DNA of 64,000 bases. Source: Clostridia bacterium. GTDB taxonomy: Bacteria; Bacillota; Clostridia; Christensenellales; UBA1242. Numbering within the stretch: the first letter of the stretch is position 1; the number at the start of each line of letters is the position of its first letter. The notes under the pieces were generated by a model. It was not told where the DNA came from. It searched no databases and was given only the letters and a program-made list of their open reading frames with translations. The position numbers and the translations under genes are program-made. The DNA lies in contig JAFQDL010000008.1 of NCBI GenBank assembly GCA_017399265.1, forward strand, positions 62,001 through 126,000, written 5' to 3'. Below are positions 53,977-61,462 of the stretch, in pieces.

Positions 53977-54735
53977 ATGGCTAGAGAAGTAGTAGCTCCA
54001 TATAGAAAAGTCGCAGCGGAGGCGCTTTATAATTGGTATAGAGATGAAGTAGGCACTCCGGAAAATGCGGTAAAATTAGCAAAAGAAATGACAGTTGAAG
54101 AATTGGATCAAAAGGTGGATGCAAAATCTTCAATGACTCATGCTGTTAAAACTTTTGCAAGAGCCGTAGGTTTAAAAATTTCTGAAGCGGCAGATTTGAC
54201 AAATTTGGTAATCGGTAATAATGATTCTCCAACGCTTTCGGCGTCACAAGCAAAAGCGTTAATGGATTATAGTATGGCAATCAAACCTATAACAAATCTA
54301 GAATCAGTAATTCTTGATACAATCGCTGGAACACATGACGGTTGGGTTGTAGATAAAGCTGGTAAATTTGCTCAAGAAGGTAGAGAATCAAGAAAATATC
54401 AACATTTACCAGTTGAGATGATTGGTTGGAAAGAGGCAAAGGCAGATTTGTTATTCATTTCTCCAATTATGGAAGCAATGGGTGTAAAAGTAGATGAATC
54501 AAAACTAGAAAAGGCGTACAATGAAAGAGTTGCTAATTTCTTTGAAAGAAATGGTTTTGTGCAAGATGGTAGAATAGTAGAGGATAGGCTTGCAACAGCT
54601 ATAGCGGCAGGTAAAGCTTTCTATAAGCCATTAACAGAAAAGAATACCGCAACTATGGACGAGGCTAAATTAATGGTCTCTCAAGTAAAAGAAAAAGTAG
54701 GACCTATTCTTGAAAGATCTCAAGTAATGGAATAA
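53977..54735 (+). CDS. Hypothetical soluble helical protein, 252 aa
   Basis: ATG 53977, SD AGAGGTG. It begins 'MAREVVAPYRKVAAEALYNWYRDEVG' and is an Ala/Lys/Glu-rich, mostly helical protein with no signal peptide, membrane segment or catalytic motif that I know. 'ASQAKALMDYSMAIKPITNL' and 'FFERNGFVQDGRIVEDRLAT' may be useful for searches. The chain is more regular and less Asn-rich than its upstream neighbours. Monocistronic; a hairpin GTGTATAG/CTATATAC with T-run (54744-54775) follows. Family not recognised. Confidence 0.75.
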   Translation: MAREVVAPYRKVAAEALYNWYRDEVGTPENAVKLAKEMTVEELDQKVDAKSSMTHAVKTFARAVGLKISEAADLTNLVIGNNDSPTLSASQAKALMDYSMAIKPITNLESVILDTIAGTHDGWVVDKAGKFAQEGRESRKYQHLPVEMIGWKEAKADLLFISPIMEAMGVKVDESKLEKAYNERVANFFERNGFVQDGRIVEDRLATAIAAGKAFYKPLTEKNTATMDEAKLMVSQVKEKVGPILERSQVME

Positions 54736-54742
54736 GAACAAA

Positions 54743-54776
54743 AGGTGTATAGTTATGCTATATACTTTTTCTTTTT
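54743..54776 (+). terminator. Terminator after the 252-aa gene
   Basis: GTGTATAG-TTATG-CTATATAC with one mismatch, then a T-rich run. Confidence 0.65.
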
Positions 54777-54799
54777 GTGCTAAAGTTGCTAAATAACCC

Positions 54800-54828
54800 T
54801 TGACAAGACTATTTATATCTGTTAAAAT
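54800..54828 (+). promoter_or_regulatory. Promoter of rplU-prp-rpmA
   Basis: TTGACA (54800-54805), 17 bp, TAAAAT (54823-54828). Confidence 0.85.
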
Positions 54829-54834
54829 TGTTTC

Positions 54835-54915
54835 CGAGCCACATAAAATGGGTAACTAAGTTCTTTTTAAAAAAATTAAAAAGGCACCTTTGTTTAGTGA
54901 GTTTGGGTAGAGGAG
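54835..54915 (+). ncRNA. Ribosomal protein L21 leader (candidate)
   Basis: The roughly 85-nt 5' UTR contains CCGAGCCACA...TGGGTAACT followed by A/T-rich sequence and AAAAAGGCACCTTTGTTTAG, directly upstream of rplU. Firmicute rplU genes are usually preceded by an L21 leader with an autoregulatory role. Position and the CCGAGCC element fit, but I cannot score the covariance model. Confidence 0.5.
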
Positions 54916-54925
54916 GTAAATGCAG

Positions 54926-55231
54926 ATGTACGCAATCATTCAAACAGGTGGAAAGCAATACAAAGTAGCAGAAAACGACATTATCAATGTTGAGAAATTA
55001 GACGCTAATGTTGGCGACAAAGTAAATCTTGATGTTTTAATGTTAGTAGCAGACGGTAAGGTTACTAATGGTAATCCAATCGTTGAAGGTGCTAAAGTTG
55101 TTGCTGAAGTTGTTGAACAAGGCAAAGCAGACAAAATCGTAGTTTTCAAATACAAAGCTAAGAAAAACTATCGTAGAAAACAAGGTCACAGACAACCTTA
55201 TACTGCTTTAAAAATACTTTCGGTAAACTAA
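54926..55231 (+). CDS. rplU: 50S ribosomal protein L21
   Basis: 101 aa from ATG 54926, which is nine bases after AGGAGG; the ATG at 54920 is only three away. '[20 protein letters not shown]', '[21 protein letters not shown]' is the conserved rRNA-binding C-terminus. First gene of the classical rplU-prp-rpmA operon. Confidence 0.97.
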   Translation: MYAIIQTGGKQYKVAENDIINVEKLDANVGDKVNLDVLMLVADGKVTNGNPIVEGAKVVAEVVEQGKADKIVVFKYKAKKNYRRKQGHRQPYTALKILSVN

Positions 55232-55232
55232 T

Positions 55233-55574
55233 ATGACTGATGTAGTGTTTTACAAACAAAAAGATATCGTATACATGGTAGAATGTTCTGGTCATACAGG
55301 ATATGCTGACTCTGGTAGTGATATCGTATGTTCTGCCTTATCATCTATGGTTCAATCATGTGCACTTGGCTTAAAACAAGTTTTGGGCTTAAATGTAAAG
55401 ATTGAAAGGGTAGATAAAAAAGGCTATTTCAAATTAGAGTTGCCAAAAAACTTATCTGATAACGATTTAAACAAAAGTCAAATTTTGCTTAAAACATTAG
55501 AGTTGTCAATCAAAGATTTGTTACAAGGCTATTCAAAGTTTATTAAATTGGAGGAAAGAGATTATGTTTATTAA
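55233..55574 (+). CDS. prp: Ribosomal-processing cysteine protease Prp
   Basis: 113 aa, one base after rplU. The catalytic His and Cys are in '[21 protein letters not shown]' (His about 21, Cys about 33). Prp removes the N-terminal extension of L27, an essential step in Firmicutes; the substrate gene follows, overlapping by 11 bases. Confidence 0.95.
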   Translation: MTDVVFYKQKDIVYMVECSGHTGYADSGSDIVCSALSSMVQSCALGLKQVLGLNVKIERVDKKGYFKLELPKNLSDNDLNKSQILLKTLELSIKDLLQGYSKFIKLEERDYVY

Positions 55575-55839
55575 TATACAACTGTTTGCTCACAAGAAAG
55601 GACAAGGAACATCAAAGAACGGTCGTGATTCTGAAAGTAAAAGACTTGGTGTAAAAAGATCCGATGGTCAAGCTGTTAAAGCTGGCACAATTATTGTGAG
55701 ACAAAGAGGAACTAAAGTTAATGCAGGTAACAATGTAGGTATCGGTAAAGATCATACTCTATTTGCATTAAAAGATGGCGTAGTAAAATTCGAACAATGT
55801 GAAAAGAACAAGAAACAAGTTTCTATTGTTACTGAATAA
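55564..55839 (+). CDS. rpmA: 50S ribosomal protein L27 with Prp-cleaved N-terminal extension
   Basis: 91 aa. 'MFINIQLF' is the cleavable extension; Prp should cut before '[14 protein letters not shown]', where the mature N-terminus enters the peptidyl transferase centre. The family extension usually ends 'LQFFA'; here it is 'IQLFA'. Remaining sequence ('GTIIVRQRG', 'GKDHTLFAL') is canonical. Confidence 0.97.
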   Translation: MFINIQLFAHKKGQGTSKNGRDSESKRLGVKRSDGQAVKAGTIIVRQRGTKVNAGNNVGIGKDHTLFALKDGVVKFEQCEKNKKQVSIVTE

Positions 55840-55865
55840 TACATATTATGCAATTTATAAATTAA

Positions 55866-55890
55866 CCGCTAATTGTAGCGGTTTTTTTTG
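55866..55890 (+). terminator. Terminator after rpmA
   Basis: ACCGCTA-ATTG-TAGCGGT followed by eight T. Confidence 0.9.
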
Positions 55891-56005
55891 TTTAATTAGT
55901 TTGTTAAAAGTTTTGTAATTGTGGTATTAAATATAGTTTTATGTTTAATGCTATGTTATATGACTTAGGATAATATATAAATTTATATAAATATTTGTTA
56001 AACTC

Positions 56006-56034
56006 TTGCAATTAATAATTATATATGTTAAAAT
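56006..56034 (+). promoter_or_regulatory. rpsB-tsf promoter
   Basis: TTGCAA (56006-56011), 17 bp, TAAAAT (56029-56034). Confidence 0.75.
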
Positions 56035-56040
56035 ATATGC

Positions 56041-56145
56041 GCTTAATTGCAAAGAAAGACACTCGGGACAGTGTATTTTGGATTGTTGCCAAAGCAATTT
56101 GGTTGTCACAAAAGTTTTAAAACGCCGAGGAAGAATAAAAACAAG
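56041..56145 (+). promoter_or_regulatory. Structured rpsB leader (candidate S2 autoregulatory element)
   Basis: About 115 nt lie between the inferred transcription start and the rpsB ATG. They include ACACT-CGGGAC-AGTGT (56059-56074), a G-rich TTGTTGCC...GCAATTTGGTTGTCAC segment and AACGCCGAGG. Markedly more G+C-rich than the surrounding intergenic DNA. Several ribosomal-protein operons autoregulate through such leaders; which family this is cannot be told by eye. The frame open from 56047 is an accident of this leader. Confidence 0.5.
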
Positions 56146-56157
56146 GAGGAAAATAAA

Positions 56158-56937
56158 ATGTCAGTAATTTCAATGAAGCAATTGCTAGAAGCAGGTGTTC
56201 ATTTCGGACATCAAACTAGAAAATGGAATCCAAAAATGGCTCCATACATCTTCACTTCAAGAAATGATATCCATATCATCAACTTAGAAGATACTACTCT
56301 TTTAATTGATAAGGCATATGATTATATCAGACAATGTGCAAGTGAAGGAAAAACTATCCTATTTGTAGGAACAAAGAAACAAGCTCAAAAAGCTATTGAG
56401 GACGAAGCTAAAAGATGTGGTATGTACTATATCAACTCTCGTTGGTTAGGTGGTACTCTTACTAACTTCAAGACTATCAAGTCAAGAATAGCAAGATTAA
56501 ACGAATTAGACCACATGGAAAAAGTAGGCGAGTTCAATCTTCTACCTAAGAAAGAAGTTATCAAACTTAGAGCAGAAATGGCTAAGTTAGAGAAAAACTT
56601 AGGTGGTATCAGAGAGATGGAAAAATTACCAGATGTAATGTTCATCGTTGATACAAAGAAAGAACATATCGCTGTTAAAGAAGCTAAGACTTTGAATATT
56701 CCTATCGTTGCTTTGATTGATACTAACTGCGATCCAGAGCCTGTAGATTATGTTATCCCAGGTAATGATGACGCAATTAGAGCAATCTCATTAATTGCTG
56801 GTGCAATGGCTAATGCTGTAATCGAGGCAAAAGAGGGTGTAAGCCCAGTTGTTGAAGAAGAAGCTGTAGCAGAAGAAAGCACTGAAGCAGTTGCTGAAGA
56901 AGTAGCAACAACTGAAACTGAAACAGTTACAGAATAA
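56158..56937 (+). CDS. rpsB: 30S ribosomal protein S2
   Basis: 259 aa from ATG 56158 (AAGGAGG upstream). '[20 protein letters not shown]', '[12 protein letters not shown]', '[12 protein letters not shown]' and '[11 protein letters not shown]' are canonical. A Glu/Ala/Thr-rich tail of about 40 residues extends the C-terminus. Followed by tsf, the usual partner. Confidence 0.97.
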   Translation: MSVISMKQLLEAGVHFGHQTRKWNPKMAPYIFTSRNDIHIINLEDTTLLIDKAYDYIRQCASEGKTILFVGTKKQAQKAIEDEAKRCGMYYINSRWLGGTLTNFKTIKSRIARLNELDHMEKVGEFNLLPKKEVIKLRAEMAKLEKNLGGIREMEKLPDVMFIVDTKKEHIAVKEAKTLNIPIVALIDTNCDPEPVDYVIPGNDDAIRAISLIAGAMANAVIEAKEGVSPVVEEEAVAEESTEAVAEEVATTETETVTE

Positions 56938-56974
56938 TTTTTTTAAATTTTTGAAAATAGGAAAGGTGAATATT

Positions 56975-57619
56975 ATGTTTACAACAGAAGATATTGTAAA
57001 ACTAAGAAAAAGAACAAATGCTGGTATGATGGACTGCAAAAAAGCACTTACTGAATGTAATGGTGACTTAGACAAAGCAAGCGAATGGTTGAGAGAAAAA
57101 GGTATCGCCGCTGCTGCTAAGAAAGCAGACAGAATCGCTGCTGAAGGTTTAGTTCAATCTTATATCCATATGGGTGGAAAGATTGGTGTTTTAGTTGAGA
57201 TCAACTGCGAAACAGACTTCGTTTCTAGAAGTGAACAATTCGTAGAACTTTGCAAAAACATCTCTCTTCATATTGCTGCTGCAAATCCTCAATATGTTAC
57301 AGTTGCAGAAGTTCCTGCTGAAGCACTAGAACATGAAAAAGAGATTTTAAGAGCTCAAGCATTAAATGAAGGTAAGAAACCTGAGATTATTGAAAAAATG
57401 GTTGAAGGTAGAATTAAGAAATTCTACAAAGACGTAGTTCTTATGGAACAAGACTATGTTAAGAACCCTGACCAAACTATCACTCAACTTATCAACGAAG
57501 CAATTCTTACAATCGGTGAAAAAATCACTATCAGAAGATTTGTTAGATTTGAAATGGGTGAAGGCTTAGAGAAGAGAAAAGACAACTTTGCTGAAGAAGT
57601 TGCTAGTCAATCTAAATAA
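56975..57619 (+). CDS. tsf: Elongation factor Ts, short form
   Basis: Start ATG 56975 (AGGAAAGGTG upstream), not the 56951 in-frame ATG. 214 aa; N-terminal UBA-like domain '[19 protein letters not shown]' and the core '[19 protein letters not shown]' contain the EF-Tu-contacting TDFV. It is shorter than B. subtilis or E. coli EF-Ts (about 283-293 aa) by one core subdomain, like the Thermus form. It promotes GDP release from EF-Tu. Confidence 0.96.
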   Translation: MFTTEDIVKLRKRTNAGMMDCKKALTECNGDLDKASEWLREKGIAAAAKKADRIAAEGLVQSYIHMGGKIGVLVEINCETDFVSRSEQFVELCKNISLHIAAANPQYVTVAEVPAEALEHEKEILRAQALNEGKKPEIIEKMVEGRIKKFYKDVVLMEQDYVKNPDQTITQLINEAILTIGEKITIRRFVRFEMGEGLEKRKDNFAEEVASQSK

Positions 57620-57626
57620 GTTCCAA

Positions 57627-57668
57627 AACAAAAAGACTTTACGAGAATTATCGTAAAGTCTTTTTTAG
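57627..57668. terminator. Bidirectional terminator between tsf and the CYTH-like gene
   Basis: AAAGACTTTACGA-GAATTA-TCGTAAAGTCTTT, 13-bp perfect stem with A/T runs. Confidence 0.9.
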
Positions 57669-57678
57669 TTTTTTTGTA

Positions 57679-58482
57679 TTATTCTCTAATATCTAGTAAG
57701 AAATCAAGTCCTATAAACAAATCACTATCTTTCGTTTTTACCAAAGTAGGTAAATCTAGAATTAAATCTTTAACAAATTGGTTGTATGCCTCTTCAAACT
57801 CTTCTGGTTTGTTTTCTGCTATTGTTTCTAAGATATCTTCTCTGTATTTATCATTGTTTCTAGGAGTGGTATATACACATTTATCAAAATTAAAAAACAA
57901 ATTAAGCTTGCTAGGTAAGTTAAATTTGTATGATTCTCTATCCTTTGTTACTATGATAAGAGGTCTAGTCTCTTCAAGCAACTTCTTAACATTAGTTTGA
58001 AGACCATTTGTTATAAGTTGTAAAATTGCACTCTCAATAAAGTTAAAATGTTTGTAAATAGGAGTATTAGCTTTTACTTTTAACTCATATGTGTCTGGCA
58101 AAAATTTTAAGTAAGTAATTCTCTCAACTTTGCTATCGTACCTTACAACTATTTTCTTGAATTTGTCGCCTTTTTTAGAGCTTTCACAGATATTAATACC
58201 TACGCTATGAAAAAACATATCTTCTGTGTCGTAGTATATTTTAGTGATTTTTGATTTTCCAAGATATGATCCAAAATTACTTCGTATAAAAGTGCTATAC
58301 TTTGTGATATGCTCTTTGTCTTTTTTTATGTTATCAAGGACAAACTTAGAGCCAAGTAAACTATTAACTACTGTGGCATCTTTAAGCATTTCGTTGGTTA
58401 TTTGATACTCTGTTTCTTCTTCTATTGTTAATTTTGTGTTTTTATTACGTTCTTTGTTATAATTTTCTATTTGATTTTCCAT
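57679..58482 (-). CDS. Hypothetical protein, possibly CYTH/triphosphate-tunnel-like, 267 aa
   Basis: Soluble, no membrane segment. 'TKIYYDTEDMFFHSVGINIC' followed by 'KFKKIVVRYD' resembles the 'YYDTpd..L...g..lR.R' core of CYTH/VTC-type triphosphate tunnel proteins, and 'EEETEYQIT' near the N-terminus could be a degenerate ExExK signature, in which the Lys is missing. 'YRECKLKVKANTPIYKHF'-like Lys-rich strands follow, and the C-terminus is helical with a Glu-rich segment. Catalytic completeness is doubtful. Convergent with tsf. Treat the family call as tentative. Confidence 0.5.
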   Translation of the reverse strand: MENQIENYNKERNKNTKLTIEEETEYQITNEMLKDATVVNSLLGSKFVLDNIKKDKEHITKYSTFIRSNFGSYLGKSKITKIYYDTEDMFFHSVGINICESSKKGDKFKKIVVRYDSKVERITYLKFLPDTYELKVKANTPIYKHFNFIESAILQLITNGLQTNVKKLLEETRPLIIVTKDRESYKFNLPSKLNLFFNFDKCVYTTPRNNDKYREDILETIAENKPEEFEEAYNQFVKDLILDLPTLVKTKDSDLFIGLDFLLDIRE

Positions 58483-58624
58483 AATTACATTATATTAAAA
58501 TAATTTTGCTTTAGCAAACTTTTATAAGTAGGTTGCTGAAAATTTAAAAAAATTATGCAAAAGGTTTTAATTCTACGAGCAAAATTATTGTTAAATAATT
58601 TTATTTATGATATTCTATAATAGT

Positions 58625-59587
58625 ATGAAATATAAAGCATTGATATCAAAGATTTCTATCTTTGTGATTTTAATATTCACGCTCGTTACATTTACAGGCT
58701 GTGGTGCTATTAGTTACAGAAGGATATATATTCCTAATCCTGCTGATACGGGTGTTGCACTGATAGACGAGATCGCTGTGACTTATGATAAAACTAAGTA
58801 CACAGAGACTCAAGCACTCCTAATACATGACTATGTTAAGGCAGATGTAAACAAGTTGGAGCTTGCAAAAGTGCAATGGGCTAAGGATAATTTTGAAGGT
58901 GAATATTATTCAGAAGTGCATTTATTTGATTACTTTAATAACGGTATATCGTTTAAGACTACAGATCTAAAAAGTGATGATAATTACTATTTCTTTTATG
59001 TTACATTACAATTTTATTCAATACAGCATTTTGCATATTTTTATGGATATGCTACTCCAGACGTAATAGAGAGAAATGGTTTTATTGATTTTGGTGAAGT
59101 GTCTAAGTTTGAATTTAGTGACTTTGGGCCATTTTTAGGTGAGATTGCAAAAGGTGAATATGATATTGTCAATGTCAATCCATTCCTAAATGAGGTTGAG
59201 TGGAAGAGTGAAGACTTTATTACAAAGTTTAAAGACGAAATTAGATTAGGTGACGAGACTTATATCGACTACTATGTAGATAGAGTGAATAGTGTGTTGG
59301 GTACCGATTATACAGAAGAAGATATGTTTGATAATATGACATTCTCACAAATTTTTGAAACAAGTGATAGCAAGTTTACTTCTGATTCTGACAAATTGTA
59401 TTACGACGAAGATTTAGGACTTCTTATGCACTACTGGGAAATTAATGAAGGGGAAAGTGAACTTATACTTGCCAAAAATTCTCCAATACAATATGTGTGG
59501 TATATAGCAGCAGTTATAGTTGTATTAGTTGCAGTTGCAATTATGTTTATTATCAATATAAAAAAGAAGAATAGGGATGAAAAGTAA
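58625..59587 (+). CDS. Lipoprotein with C-terminal membrane segment, 320 aa
   Basis: I prefer ATG 58625 (the ATG at 58607 is also in frame; neither has an SD). N-terminal signal with lipobox 'FTGC' (Cys26), an extracytoplasmic part of about 260 residues that is Tyr/Asp/Glu/Phe-rich, and a C-terminal segment 'WYIAAVIVVLVAVAIMFIIN' plus 'KKKNRDEK' tail. Anchoring at both ends is unusual; it may be a lipoprotein whose tail loops back. TATAAT (58616-58621) sits three bases before the ATG. The 59587 gene starts at its stop (TAATGG). Family not recognised. Confidence 0.75.
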   Translation: MKYKALISKISIFVILIFTLVTFTGCGAISYRRIYIPNPADTGVALIDEIAVTYDKTKYTETQALLIHDYVKADVNKLELAKVQWAKDNFEGEYYSEVHLFDYFNNGISFKTTDLKSDDNYYFFYVTLQFYSIQHFAYFYGYATPDVIERNGFIDFGEVSKFEFSDFGPFLGEIAKGEYDIVNVNPFLNEVEWKSEDFITKFKDEIRLGDETYIDYYVDRVNSVLGTDYTEEDMFDNMTFSQIFETSDSKFTSDSDKLYYDEDLGLLMHYWEINEGESELILAKNSPIQYVWYIAAVIVVLVAVAIMFIINIKKKNRDEK

Positions 59588-59916
59588 TGGATCGATATTT
59601 TTTTGACAAAAGGGTAATGAAGAAAGCATTTATAAAGTATGGAATAATACTTGGATTTGCTTTTGTGGTTCTGATTTTAGTAAATTTTGCTTTACCACCA
59701 ATGGACGATGCCGCACTTATTGCTATTGATATGATAATAACTTTGACAATCGTTGGTGTATCAGAAATAATTTTAAGAAAAATCAAAGCTAGAAAAATGG
59801 AAAAAGAACAAGAAAGGAAGGAAATGGAAAAGCGAGCAGCAAAACAACAACACAAAGAACAAGTTGTTGAAGTAAAAACTGCTCCTGTAAAGAAAAAGAA
59901 AAGACGAAGGAAGTAA
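59587..59916 (+). CDS. Small membrane protein with basic tail, 109 aa
   Basis: ATG overlaps the lipoprotein's stop by one base. Two transmembrane segments (about 18-36 and 45-62), then a Glu/Lys/Arg-rich helix and a strongly basic end 'APVKKKKRRRK'. Probably both termini are cytosolic. Its coupling to the lipoprotein suggests they act together. Unknown function; three bases before dnaB. Confidence 0.75.
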   Translation: MDRYFFDKRVMKKAFIKYGIILGFAFVVLILVNFALPPMDDAALIAIDMIITLTIVGVSEIILRKIKARKMEKEQERKEMEKRAAKQQHKEQVVEVKTAPVKKKKRRRK

Positions 59917-59919
59917 TGT

Positions 59920-61389
59920 ATGGCAAAAGTAAGAAAGATAGCAGATGCTAGAATTCAGCCACATAATTTAGAAAGTGAGCAGTGTGTATTAGGTTGTGTA
60001 CTTATAGACCAAGATGCAACCATTAGTATAATGGGTGAACTAAAAGCAAATGATTTCTATATGGAGACTCACAAGATTATATTTGATAATATGATGGCAG
60101 TATATAATTCAAATTCTCCAATAGACTTAGTTACTTTGATGGCGGAACTAGAGAAAAACAATATGACAGATAGTGTAGGAGGTATTGATTATCTAACTAC
60201 GCTTGCAAACATTGTTCCAAGTGCTAGTAACTTTAAGCATTATGTAGATATTGTAAAAAGAAATAGTGTACTTAGGCAAATAATTGCTGCAGGAAATGAG
60301 ATTGTAAATTATGCTTACGAGGGCCATGAAAAAGACGAGGCTATATCATTTGCTGAGCAAAATATATTTAATATAGCAGAAAAAGAAGATCGTGGTGGAC
60401 TAACACCGGTAAGTGAATCACTTAATAACGTAATAGACAAGTTTATAGAATTAGAAAAGAATAAAGGTGCAGTCAAAGGTATTAGAACAGGTATTTACGG
60501 ACTTGACAAAATGACTAATGGATTACAAAAATCCGATCTTATACTTCTAGCAGCACGTCCAGGTGGTGGTAAAACTTCTCTTGGTATGAATATTGCTACA
60601 TATTCTGCTCTAAATGATGGTAAGAAAGTTGCTATATTTTCACTGGAAATGAGTAAAGAACAAATTGTTCAAAGAGCTATGTGTTCAATTGCGTTTGTAG
60701 ACTCAACCAAAGTGAAAGAAGGACGACTTTCTAAAGATGATTGGAAAGCATTGTATGCTGCTAAAGAGAAACTAGCTAAAGCACAAATATATGTGGACGA
60801 AGGTTTCTCCAAGACTCCAGCAGATATTGTAAGTAAATGCAGGAGGTTGAAGCGGGAAAAAGGCTTAGACCTTGTCATGATAGACTATCTTCAACTTATG
60901 CAAGGTGGAGGAAAGACAGACAATAGAACTTTAGAGATAGGTGATATTACTAGAACATTAAAAATGGCGGCTAGAGAATTAGATGTTCCTATCCTGCTAC
61001 TATCCCAGCTTAGTCGTGGTACCGAGAGTAGAGCAAATCATAGACCTATGCCTTCAGACCTAAGAGATTCTGGTTCTATCGAGCAAGACGCAGATATTAT
61101 TATGTTTATCTACAATCCATACATGTATATTGACGATAAGAATAAGAAAATGGTTCGGGCACCAGAAGAAATGTGTGAGTTGATCGTCGCTAAGCACAGA
61201 AATGGTTCAACTGGTACAATTAACGTCAAATGGATTGGTGGTATTACTACATTTATTGATGTCGGACCTGCTTCTGATGAGAAGAGCTTGGAAAGCACCA
61301 TTCCAGATAGAGCATTTAATAGAGAGATAGAAGAACCTATAATGGAAGAAATTGACGAAACTGATGAGGATTTGTCCGAAATCTTCTAA
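59920..61389 (+). CDS. dnaB: Replicative DNA helicase DnaB
   Basis: 489 aa. N-terminal DnaB domain ('LESEQCVLGCVLIDQDA') and RecA-type motor with Walker A 'ARPGGGKTSLGMN' (about residues 212-224), 'DLVMIDYLQLM' (Walker B) and 'LSQLSRGTESR'. 'LRDSGSIEQDADIIMFI' is the family signature. A Glu/Asp-rich tail of about 35 residues extends beyond the Bacillus DnaC length. It opens the fork as a hexamer. SD is modest (GGAAG). No rplI next to it. Confidence 0.97.
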   Translation: MAKVRKIADARIQPHNLESEQCVLGCVLIDQDATISIMGELKANDFYMETHKIIFDNMMAVYNSNSPIDLVTLMAELEKNNMTDSVGGIDYLTTLANIVPSASNFKHYVDIVKRNSVLRQIIAAGNEIVNYAYEGHEKDEAISFAEQNIFNIAEKEDRGGLTPVSESLNNVIDKFIELEKNKGAVKGIRTGIYGLDKMTNGLQKSDLILLAARPGGGKTSLGMNIATYSALNDGKKVAIFSLEMSKEQIVQRAMCSIAFVDSTKVKEGRLSKDDWKALYAAKEKLAKAQIYVDEGFSKTPADIVSKCRRLKREKGLDLVMIDYLQLMQGGGKTDNRTLEIGDITRTLKMAARELDVPILLLSQLSRGTESRANHRPMPSDLRDSGSIEQDADIIMFIYNPYMYIDDKNKKMVRAPEEMCELIVAKHRNGSTGTINVKWIGGITTFIDVGPASDEKSLESTIPDRAFNREIEEPIMEEIDETDEDLSEIF

Positions 61390-61462
61390 TGCATATTCGT
61401 GCGCGTTCAAATAGGTTACAAATAAAGTAAAAAATAAAATTCAAACAATTATGAGGAAATTT

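Noticed and set aside
56047..56157. 37-codon N-terminal extension of rpsB
   Set aside because: S2 begins at the standard '[10 protein letters not shown]' after AAGGAGG; the extension is the untranslated leader.
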